This document shows positions 1 through 7,000 of a stretch of DNA of 37,670 nucleotides, piece by piece. The stretch spans positions 1 through 37,670 of the IMG/VR virus record IMGVR_UViG_3300046007_008174; one strand, 5' to 3'. The notes beneath the pieces were generated by a model, which was given only the letters and a program-made list of their open reading frames with translations, did not search any database and was not told where the DNA came from. This DNA is from a virus. Numbering within the stretch: the first letter of the stretch is position 1; each line of letters starts with the position of its first letter. A program made the position numbers and the translations under genes.

Positions 1-47
1 TGCGAGATATTATACACGAAATTGTTAAAATTCTTGATGTAAAATAA
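1..47 (+). CDS. Possible 3' end of an upstream gene
   Basis: Reading from base 3, the frame gives a short amphipathic tail ending in ILDVK and a TAA stop at 45-47. The composition (alternating Ile/Val and charged residues) looks protein-like, but only 14 residues are visible, so neither identity nor reality can be proven. It would be the gene before the small-gene cluster on the same strand. Bases 48-94, before the next start, are AT-rich; I see no hairpin and no TAnnTTTG box there. Confidence 0.3.
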   Translation, partial: RDIIHEIVKILDVK

Positions 48-94
48 TTTTTTACTATTATCACTAACGTTTTACAAATAAAAAAATTATAGAT

Positions 95-328
95 ATGACA
101 AACGAAACACTTGAAGAAGCTGCTGACAATTATGGATTTCAAGTTCCTTATAATGGAACTAATGATTTTTATGATATGACAAAAGTAAAATATTTTATAG
201 CAGGTGCTAAATGGCAACAAGAAAGAATGTATAGTGAGGAAGAAGTAATTGCAATAGTAGAAAAAAGCAGAGTAACAGGATTAACAGCTGAATATCTACT
301 ACTGACTGAACAATTTAAAAAGAAATAG
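95..328 (+). CDS. Small phage protein of unknown function (77 aa)
   Basis: Unrecognised function. It is a soluble, acidic, mostly helical protein with no signal peptide or membrane segment. The central stretch with AGAKWQQERMYSEEEV resembles a segment I know from many small early proteins of Bacteroidota phages, in which a W..ERMYSEEEV helix follows a short aromatic N-terminal part; this is family recognition from memory, not a search. The A-rich sequence before the ATG, without a clear GGAGG, is usual for Bacteroidota translation starts. It is the first complete gene of the plus-strand cluster and is followed after one base by the next ATG, so the two are probably translated from one message. 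It ends with TAG. Confidence 0.75.
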   Translation: MTNETLEEAADNYGFQVPYNGTNDFYDMTKVKYFIAGAKWQQERMYSEEEVIAIVEKSRVTGLTAEYLLLTEQFKKK

Positions 329-329
329 T

Positions 330-563
330 ATGAAAAATAAACAAACAGCCGTTGAGTGGTTAATTCAAAGAATTTATATGAGTGATTTTGAAATCTATAA
401 TTTTATGAAAGAAAATGGAGATTTTGAACAAGCCAAAGCAATGGAGAAAGAGCAGATTATAGATGCTTTTGGTATTGGTTGCCATCATGAATCTAAAAGA
501 TTAGTTGGCTATCATCATATTGCAGAACAATACTACAACGAAACTTATAGAAAGGAAGCTTGA
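330..563 (+). CDS. Small phage protein of unknown function (77 aa)
   Basis: Unrecognised function. The sequence is helical and soluble, with a FEQAKAMEKEQIIDAF segment and a tail ending in EQYYNETY. Small early proteins of this layout (short W-containing N-terminus, QAK..EK.QI helix, QYYNETF-like tail) are frequent in Bacteroidota phages, to my recollection always unassigned. Two neighbouring histidines (CHHES and YHHIAEQYY) are visible but do not form a known metal motif. The start is the first ATG one base after the preceding stop. The TGA stop is followed directly by the ATG of the next gene, pointing to coupled translation. Confidence 0.75.
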   Translation: MKNKQTAVEWLIQRIYMSDFEIYNFMKENGDFEQAKAMEKEQIIDAFGIGCHHESKRLVGYHHIAEQYYNETYRKEA

Positions 564-941
564 ATGAATAAATATAAAATGAAACGTAAATTAGGTATTG
601 ATGATTTGCTTTGTGAATTTGCTTTTCAAGGTAATTCTCAAGGTGATACAACAGCTACTAATGAAATTTCAGAATACATAGCTTCAAAAGGTTGGTTATC
701 TGTAACTAGAGGTTTTGAAGATATAATGTTGGATCAAGAAGCTATATATAAAGAATCTCTTAGAAGATACGAGGTTAATATAGCTTATATTGAAAAGTTA
801 AAAGCTGAAGGTAAATACGGAGAAGAATATGAAATAGATATTAATTTACATCCACATCCTGAATTTGATACTCCTACAAATAAAGGCGGTCCTCCTTTAA
901 GTAGTTATAGAATGATATTTTTAGATACAAATAATAATTAA
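564..941 (+). CDS. Hypothetical protein (125 aa)
   Basis: No family recognised. The protein is soluble and mixed in charge, with no membrane segment. The N-terminal third is basic (MNKYKMKRKLG), the middle is helical and Glu/Lys-rich, and the C-terminal part has a HPHPEFDTPTNKGGPPL stretch that looks like an exposed loop. The ATG follows the TGA of the upstream gene directly, and the stop is separated by five bases from the exonuclease gene downstream. This places it in the same transcript as the DNA-repair genes; nothing in the sequence gives its role. Confidence 0.7.
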   Translation: MNKYKMKRKLGIDDLLCEFAFQGNSQGDTTATNEISEYIASKGWLSVTRGFEDIMLDQEAIYKESLRRYEVNIAYIEKLKAEGKYGEEYEIDINLHPHPEFDTPTNKGGPPLSSYRMIFLDTNNN

Positions 942-946
942 ATAAC

Positions 947-1753
947 ATGAAAATAGCATGTATAGATGTAGATCACGTATTTTATTTATCACTTACTGGA
1001 GAGAAGATATTAGATGAAAATGGTGAACCGGTTAAAGTAGATGGTAAATTTACTTACAGAGAAAGAACATTTGAAGAATCTTGTAAAGTAGCAGATGATT
1101 ATATTACTAATATTCTAAATGTAACTGAAGCTACTGATTACATAGGATTCTTTGGAGGTAGTTCTAAATCAAGAAAAGATATATATCCTGAATATAAAGC
1201 TAATCGTAAAGATTTAGAACCATTAAAGAATCTTACAGAAATGAAATCCTATTTAGCAGATAAGTGGAATTTTGTATACATTAGAATTAAATTAGATATT
1301 GATTTTCCATATGAAACAGATGATTTAGTAGCTAGTTTTGTAAAACAAACTCCTAATAGTTTTATAATTAGCCCAGATAAAGATTTACTTGGATTAGTAG
1401 GTAATCATTATAATCCTAGAAAAAATGAATGGGTTTATGTAGCAGGCAGTACAGCAGAAAATAATTTTTGGTGTAGTATGATTACTGGAGATACATCTGA
1501 TAATATTAAAGGTATACCAGGTAAAGGTATTAAATATGCTGAAAATCTTATAAAAGAAGATGAAGAAGGAACACCTTATCAATCTTTAATATTACAAGAA
1601 TATGTAAATTATTTTGGTGAGTATAAAGGAATTGAAGAGTTTTACAAAAACTACAAATGTCTTAAAATCAAAAACGATTTAGATATAAGCATGTTTACAC
1701 CTATTGAATGGGAATTACCTAGTATTGAAGAACAACAACTTAATATAGAATAA
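947..1753 (+). CDS. FEN-family 5'-3' exonuclease / flap endonuclease (268 aa)
   Basis: A structure-specific 5' nuclease expected to remove RNA primers and flaps during phage DNA replication, with two metal ions. The acidic ligands are visible: D7 and D9 in CIDVDH, E123/D125/D126 in ETDDLV, D144 and D146 in SPDKDL, and D182/D185 in TGDTSDNI. The last group runs into the helix-3-turn-helix DNA-binding element GIPGKGI (189-195). The basic YPEYKANRK segment (80-88) matches the helical arch region of T5/T7-type exonucleases (R-x-x-YPxYKxxR). Length fits phage exonucleases of 260-300 aa, and no polymerase domain is fused. It lies in a same-strand run with a lyase-type repair enzyme and a uracil-DNA glycosylase. 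The family is clear; whether it acts as flap endonuclease or exonuclease in vivo is not visible. Confidence 0.92.
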   Translation: MKIACIDVDHVFYLSLTGEKILDENGEPVKVDGKFTYRERTFEESCKVADDYITNILNVTEATDYIGFFGGSSKSRKDIYPEYKANRKDLEPLKNLTEMKSYLADKWNFVYIRIKLDIDFPYETDDLVASFVKQTPNSFIISPDKDLLGLVGNHYNPRKNEWVYVAGSTAENNFWCSMITGDTSDNIKGIPGKGIKYAENLIKEDEEGTPYQSLILQEYVNYFGEYKGIEEFYKNYKCLKIKNDLDISMFTPIEWELPSIEEQQLNIE

Positions 1754-1957
1754 ATGATAATATTACCAAAAGATATTTCAAGATGCACCGGAGAAACAGA
1801 ATCTGGTGTATCTTGTCATATGAAACAAAATTGTAAAAGATATTTAGCTTATAAATTAAAAGATGCAGATTATGTTTCTGTAATTACTGCACCTGAATGT
1901 ATAGAACATACTCCTTTAGAATGTCCACTTAAAATTATAGCAAGTAATGAGGTATAA
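1754..1957 (+). CDS. Cysteine-containing small protein (67 aa)
   Basis: Function unknown. Five cysteines at residues 11, 21, 27, 49 and 57 and two histidines (22, 52) are spread over a short soluble chain. The spacing C-x9-C-x5-C, followed by two later cysteines, could bind zinc or an iron-sulfur cluster, but it is not a named motif. The ATG starts right after the TAA of the exonuclease gene. Its 3' end overlaps the next start by 11 bases, so it is embedded in the repair operon. Nothing in the sequence indicates a catalytic role. Confidence 0.7.
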   Translation: MIILPKDISRCTGETESGVSCHMKQNCKRYLAYKLKDADYVSVITAPECIEHTPLECPLKIIASNEV

Positions 1958-2129
1958 TATTGTTTTTACACTAAAAAAAGATAAAGAAGTTATAAAAAAG
2001 TTTGAGATTGTTGAACTTAACAGTAATGATAAAAGACAAATACTAAAGTATTTATCAAATAAATATCCTGACTATAAGGTAAACATTCAAAAAATAAATC
2101 AATCACTAAATGGATTATCAAATACATGA
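1947..2129 (+). CDS. Hypothetical small basic protein (60 aa)
   Basis: Unrecognised. The sequence suggests a small alpha/beta fold: a beta strand (YNIVFTLKKD), a second strand (KKFEIVEL), a helix (SNDKRQILKYLSNKY) and a third strand (YKVNIQKI). This layout is common in tiny phage accessory proteins. The start overlaps the upstream gene by 11 bases. The stop overlaps the next ATG in an ATGA arrangement, so translation of the radical-SAM gene is probably coupled to it. A role together with the neighbouring repair enzyme is possible but is inferred only from position. Confidence 0.65.
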   Translation: MRYNIVFTLKKDKEVIKKFEIVELNSNDKRQILKYLSNKYPDYKVNIQKINQSLNGLSNT

Positions 2130-2995
2130 TAGTTGAAAAAAGTACCAGAAAAGCTCTGGAAATTAAATATAGTGGTAGGAGCACAGATTTTCTTACTCCT
2201 ACTATTATATTTGGGTGTGGTTTTCAATGTTTATACTGTTATTGTAAAAGACATAAGGTAGATGGAGTAAATATAGCAACTAATTTAGGTGATATACTTA
2301 CTGAAGTTAATAATCATGCATATTTTACAATAGTAGATAAACCTAATCAAACACATCCTGAATATACAACGTATGATCTCGGATGTAATTCCGATATGGC
2401 TTTACATACTAAACATTATGATTGGGTAAGAACATTTGAGTTTTTTAAGAATCATCCTAAAGCTATGGGTAGTTTTGCTACTAAGTATGTAAACAAAGAA
2501 CTTTGTACGTATAATCCTGAAAAAAAGATACGTATAAGGTTTAGTCTTATGCCTCAATCTTATTCAGATTTATTAGAACCTAACACTAGTAAAATAAATG
2601 AAAGATTAGAAGCAGTAAAATTATTTCAAGATGCAGGTTATGATGTGCATTTAAATTTTAGTCCAGTAATTGTATGTTTTAACTGGTTACAAGAATATGA
2701 GCAATTATTTAAAGATGTTAGAGAATATGCTAAAACATATGATTGGGATAATGATTCTGTAAAATGTGAAGTAATATTTCTTACTCATAATGAAGGTAAA
2801 CATCAGAACAATTTAAAAATTAATCCTGTAGCAGAAGAATTGTTATGGAAACCAGATATACAAGAAGCTAAAGTATCTCAGTATGGTGGTGAAAATCTAA
2901 GATATAATCATAAGCTAAAGCATGAGTATATTAAACAATTTACTAAACTACATGATGATATAATCCCGTGGAATACAATAAGATATATATTTTAA
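2126..2995 (+). CDS. Radical-SAM protein, spore photoproduct lyase-like (289 aa)
   Basis: Carries the radical-SAM cluster motif C31-x3-C35-x2-C38 (CGFQCLYC), which would hold a 4Fe-4S cluster used to split S-adenosylmethionine. The rest resembles the SplB family, which reverses the UV lesion spore photoproduct. Matching pieces are the DLGCNSD segment, the RIRFSLMP strand, and the RLEAVKLFQDAGYDVHLNF helix-strand followed by SPVIV and W..EYEQLF. Length (289 aa) is slightly below the roughly 340 aa of bacterial SplB. The spore enzyme has an additional conserved cysteine; C239-type residues here would need an alignment. The gene is tightly coupled upstream (ATGA) and lies two genes before a uracil-DNA glycosylase, which fits DNA repair. 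Substrate is inferred; it could act on another thymine-derived lesion or modified base. Confidence 0.85.
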   Translation: MIVEKSTRKALEIKYSGRSTDFLTPTIIFGCGFQCLYCYCKRHKVDGVNIATNLGDILTEVNNHAYFTIVDKPNQTHPEYTTYDLGCNSDMALHTKHYDWVRTFEFFKNHPKAMGSFATKYVNKELCTYNPEKKIRIRFSLMPQSYSDLLEPNTSKINERLEAVKLFQDAGYDVHLNFSPVIVCFNWLQEYEQLFKDVREYAKTYDWDNDSVKCEVIFLTHNEGKHQNNLKINPVAEELLWKPDIQEAKVSQYGGENLRYNHKLKHEYIKQFTKLHDDIIPWNTIRYIF

Positions 2996-3005
2996 TAGTT
3001 AATTT

Positions 3006-3230
3006 ATGATAAAAAATTTATTTGAACAACTAAAACCTCAATATAAAAACATGTTTAATAATTTTAGTAATGAATACCCTAATTATACAAACACATTAAT
3101 TGAGTATTTAAAATTACATTATGAAATGACTGATGTAAGTTATTTTACAGCATCAATGATTTGCTCTATAACTAAAGTAAAATTAACAGAATTTTTAACA
3201 TTATTTGAAGACGAAAATGAAACAAGTTAG
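3006..3230 (+). CDS. Hypothetical small protein (74 aa)
   Basis: Unrecognised. It is an all-helical, Phe/Tyr/Asn-rich soluble protein with no metal motif and no signal peptide. The C-terminal part (FTASMICSITKVKLTEFLTLFEDE) could form a small helix-turn-helix-like bundle, but the pattern is too weak for a call. It starts ten bases after the lyase gene. Its TAG stop lies inside the next gene, an overlap of 14 bases if the ATG at 3217 is used. Position suggests only membership in the repair transcript. Confidence 0.65.
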   Translation: MIKNLFEQLKPQYKNMFNNFSNEYPNYTNTLIEYLKLHYEMTDVSYFTASMICSITKVKLTEFLTLFEDENETS

Positions 3231-3408
3231 TAAATGTAATTACTGCAACGGTGAAGGTAATCTTTTTATCTCTGATTGTTGTGGTGCAGAACCAAGAAGT
3301 AATGGTGACTCCGATAGTTCAGATATAGGTATATGTTCTGAATGTGGTGATCACTGTGATTATGATATGGAATGTGAAGATTGTAATGGAACAGGTTATA
3401 AAAATTAA
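3217..3408 (+). CDS. DnaJ-type zinc-finger mini-protein (63 aa)
   Basis: A short cysteine-rich protein with the CxxCxGxG pattern at both ends (CNYCNGEGN and CEDCNGTGY), as in the zinc-binding repeats of DnaJ/Hsp40. Between them are a CCGAE segment and a CSECGDHC segment, giving at least ten cysteines, enough for two zinc ions. There is no J-domain, so it is not a full chaperone; phage zinc-ribbon mini-proteins of this type usually have unknown partners. I take the ATG at 3217 as start; a TTG in frame at 3205 would add four residues but has no advantage. The start overlaps the upstream gene by 14 bases, and the stop is one base before the glycosylase ATG. Confidence 0.75.
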   Translation: MKQVSKCNYCNGEGNLFISDCCGAEPRSNGDSDSSDIGICSECGDHCDYDMECEDCNGTGYKN

Positions 3409-3409
3409 T

Positions 3410-3922
3410 ATGAAAACATTAGAAGAAAGATTCGGTAATTGGTGGAGATTAGTTAAAAATGAGGTTGATAAACCTTATTTTAAAAAACTAGCTAACTATA
3501 TTGCTAAAAGAAGAAAAGAAATTGAAGTGTATCCTGTATCTGATAATGTGTTTAGGGCTTTTGAATTAACTAATCCCGATGATGTAACAGTTATCTGGAT
3601 TGGTTTAGACCCTTACAATAATTTCAGTGCATGGACAAATGCTCCTGTAGCAGACGGTTTATGTTTTAGTACAAATAGTCAAGATAGAACTCCTCCAAGT
3701 CTATCTAAGATACATCAAGCTATTGAAGAAGATTGTTATAATGATTTAAATTTAGAACTTGATAACAACTTAGAATATCTTGCTAAACAAGGTGTATTAT
3801 TACTAAATAGTTATTTAACTGTTGAGAAGTTTAATAGTCTATCTCATTCAAAAATAGGATGGGAAGAATTTAATGTTAGTATTCTTAATCAGTTATTTAA
3901 CGATAATTTGGTAAGAAACTGA
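3410..3922 (+). CDS. Family-1 uracil-DNA glycosylase, C-terminally truncated (170 aa)
   Basis: Resembles Ung. The water-activating loop reads GLDPYN (family: GQDPYH), followed by the pocket segment ADGLCFS, the Pro-rich loop PPSL, and the strand LLLNSYLTV with the uracil-recognising Asn, then SHSKIGWEEF. The chain stops about 15 residues after GWEEF. The final strand and the HPSPLS motif, which carries the catalytic histidine and the intercalating leucine, are therefore absent. No HPSP-like piece is present downstream in any plus-strand frame. Ung is usually about 220 aa. I chose the ATG at 3410 because upstream in-frame codons overlap the zinc-finger gene and are not Ung-like. It is the last gene of its strand, before a terminator. 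It may be impaired, work with a different histidine, or have a regulatory role. Confidence 0.85.
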   Translation: MKTLEERFGNWWRLVKNEVDKPYFKKLANYIAKRRKEIEVYPVSDNVFRAFELTNPDDVTVIWIGLDPYNNFSAWTNAPVADGLCFSTNSQDRTPPSLSKIHQAIEEDCYNDLNLELDNNLEYLAKQGVLLLNSYLTVEKFNSLSHSKIGWEEFNVSILNQLFNDNLVRN

Positions 3923-3959
3923 CGATAAACTATTTTAGATTAGTCATTAAAACTAAAAA

Positions 3960-4029
3960 ACAGGATTGGTCAGCAACTCCTGTATAGGTTAATATATCAA
4001 AATGGTTAAACATTTCGACTATGATGTTT
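3960..4029 (+). other. Two inverted repeats in the convergent intergenic region
   Basis: The 146-base gap between the two convergent gene blocks holds two inverted repeats before the terminator. The first, 3960-3983, has arms ACAGGA/TCCTGT with an inner TTG/CAA pairing around GTCAG and one bulged base. The second, 4008-4029, has arms AAACAT/ATGTTT. Neither is followed by a T run, so they are not terminators by themselves. They could stabilise the 3' end of the plus-strand message, form part of a small RNA, or be protein-binding sites. The first is the stronger structure. Confidence 0.4.
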
Positions 4030-4044
4030 GGGTTTATCTGACGG

Positions 4045-4070
4045 AGGAGGGGGTGGTTCCCCTCCTTTTT
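4045..4070 (+). terminator. Strong rightward intrinsic terminator
   Basis: Perfect 8-bp stem AGGAGGGG (4045-4052) / CCCCTCCT (4059-4066) with the six-base loop GTGGTT, followed by TTTTT and a further T-rich stretch. It ends the plus-strand replication/repair transcript. On the minus strand the hairpin has no T run after it, so it is not an intrinsic terminator for the converging message. Its T run overlaps the stop codon of the 1450-aa gene, showing how compact the junction is. Confidence 0.88.
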
Positions 4071-7000
4071 ATTTTATTTGATCAATATCCCAATTATAGT
4101 TATCTGCATTAAATATGTTTAATCCTACATTTTTTCCAGTACGAGTATTATTTAATGCTCTATCTATATCATAAACTGTAGAAAAGAAAGGAAGTGTTTT
4201 AGCAATTTCATTACTACCTTTATATTCACCATATTTATTTACTTCTCCTGTAGCTATACCATAACTAAATTCTGTTACTGCTTTAGTTAAATTATAAAGT
4301 TTATGTACAGATACACTACTATAACGGAAATTTTCTATTAAATCTATAGGTCTCATTCCTTCAGATAAATCTCTAAATACTTTAATCCAAGATTGAGCAA
4401 TCCATTTTTCTTCTTCATCATCGTCAAAAGCTATTGTAGCAAGTAAACCACCCATATAAGAAATAAGTAATGTAAACAAACCAGCAACAAGATCTTGTTT
4501 TTCTCTATTACTTAAAGAATCCCAATATTTTTGACCTTGAGCTGTAAATGCAGTACCTTTTATTAAAAAGTCAAACATTAATGCCATTCTACCTCTAATA
4601 ATTTGTGGTTCCCAAACCATTAATTTGTTATTATTTTGGTCTAACATTTCTTTCCATTGTCCAAAACTATAAGACATTTGTCTACTTTGAAGTAAGTTTA
4701 TTAATTGTTGAGGTACAAACCTTTTGAATTGCATTATTAATCTACCCCAAGCATATAGTTCAATAGCTCCTTTTTCATCATCACGGTAGTTACCGTGAAT
4801 CATAGCACTAATAGATTTAAATTTATTTAACTCTTCATAAGTTAAACTTGTAATTTCACTACCATCAGCTCTTTTACCCCTAACTCCACCTTCCCAAACT
4901 AATTGACCATCTTTTACAGTATAACTATCATATAACGATTTACCGTTATGTTTGTTATGTAACATTAAAGCTGTAAATATTGACCCTGTACCCCAATCTT
5001 CAAATATTGAATGGAAGAAATACAAGTAATCAGAGTTCATAAATTTATTTTTTTCAGATATTAGTTTTGATTTTATAACTCTAAAATCATAAGCATCCGG
5101 TAAATAGTTATACTGTTTTAGTAATAAATGAAGTTTGTTTTCTTCTTCTTTACCTGCAATAATATCGTAATAGTATTGCATCCAAAGTTTATCAGCTTTA
5201 ATTAAATCTGATTCTGTAAAATCTAATTCTTCAGGAGGAACTCCGACTCTTTTAGCTATACTTCTAGATACTGCATTTTTATGGTTTGTCATTAAAGTAT
5301 AAACACCATTTCGTAAACCTGCAAAAGGTTTTAACCACATAGTTCCGGCTGTTACTATTTCTTTTAATCCACCTAGAATTGCATCAAAATCAAATCCGTA
5401 TTTTTCTATTTTTCTTAAAGACGAATACTTACTTTGACTAAAATCAGTTTTTCTTTTCATACCTGTAACTTCTACCATGATCCTATCATTGATAAATTGT
5501 TTATCAAATTCCCAATCATTGTTTCCAAATATTACAGATATACCATTACCTATAGCTTGTATTTTATCAAGATGTTTTTTTCTTAATAAATTTTTGGCAA
5601 ATTCTTTATATGCTCTTTCAGCATTAAATGTATAATTTCCAGTACCAATTATAGCAGCATTACCTAAAAATTTAAAAGGAAGAACTTCATTTGCATTATT
5701 AGCATAAAAATCTGTACGTAAATATTTATTTTTAAATTTATGATATTCTAATGCAGCAGTTTTACCAACACCAAAGTGTGACATATATTCTCCAAAATCC
5801 ATATAAACTCTTGGCATAAAATCTTCAGGAAGTTCTGTACCAAAATCAACTTTTGAAAACTCAGCATTATTTAACTCTTGTCCTGTAGCTGTAATAAATA
5901 CCTTTTGTTTAGCTACTTCGTTGTATAATTTTGACAACGATTCTGAAAAAAATTTGACGTATGCTTTTTGAGTTTCGGTAAGAGTATCCCATTCAGCATC
6001 TTTTTCTGTTATACGATAATAACCAATTGCTCCTGATTTATTTTTTTTAACCCACATAAAATCATATAAACCAGACCCATCAGCAGTTTTATATTTTAAT
6101 CCTATATTACCTGGTCTAGAATCGTATTCTTTCATTAGTTTTTCTTGTAACTTATCAAATTCATTAAATAAAGCTTTTTCTTCTGTTATCATTATCATTT
6201 TAGCTTTATCAATAAGCATTTTATAAGTTCTATAAATAGGATTTGACATATTACCTAACTTTCCAAAATGTCTTTTCCAAAAACCAAGTTCACTTTTTTG
6301 TTCAGTTAAATCTATACTAGCCATTCCTGCTAACTCTAATCTTTCTCTAGTTAAATCTTCTAGTTTTTGTTTATATTTATTCTTTTTATAACTAGATTTT
6401 TCTTGAATCATTCTGTTTTTAGTTAAAAGAATTTCTTTATCTAATTCTTCTATACGTTCTTGAACATTAACAGCTGATTTTTCATCAACTACAGGCATTA
6501 AAGAATATTCTAAAGGATCAAAAAGATTTTTAGCTTTCATCTTTTGATAAGCTTCCGGATTTTTATTTTTAAAAAACTCTTCAAGCATTGGTAAAAATGC
6601 TTCAAGATTTATATTATGAGTTTCTACAAGATTAGATCTATTAAGTTGTTCAATGCTTAACTGTCTAAATTTAGCAGCAGGATTATTATATTTAATCATC
6701 ATTGCCCTTAACACAACTTCAGCTTTAGCTCTATCTAATTTACTATCTATTATATTTTCTATTTGTCTAGAAAACTCATTCATTAAATAAGGTCTTAATG
6801 AATCACTTAATAGATTACCAGTTTTCCAGTCTTTGATAGATAATCTACCATCTGAGTGTTGTATAAGTCCGTCTATTGTAGTTGCAATACCCAAAGGTTC
6901 AAAAGAATATTTTATTTCAGAAAGTATTTTATCTCTTTTATCTTTATCTACCCGTGAATCTAAAGCATTAGTTCCTGTTAAAAGTAATATAGATTCAATA

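Noticed and set aside
1394-1582. 62-codon open frame on the minus strand opposite the exonuclease gene
   Set aside because: It lies wholly within the FEN gene, is rich in Ile/Phe/Thr as expected from the complement of AT-rich coding DNA, and has no neighbour on its strand.
4002-4112. Short plus-strand frame starting MVKHFDYDVW after the glycosylase gene, considered as its missing C-terminus
   Set aside because: It has no HPSPLS-like motif, runs through the terminator hairpin and into the opposite gene, and is not in a position that a single frameshift would restore to an Ung-like sequence.
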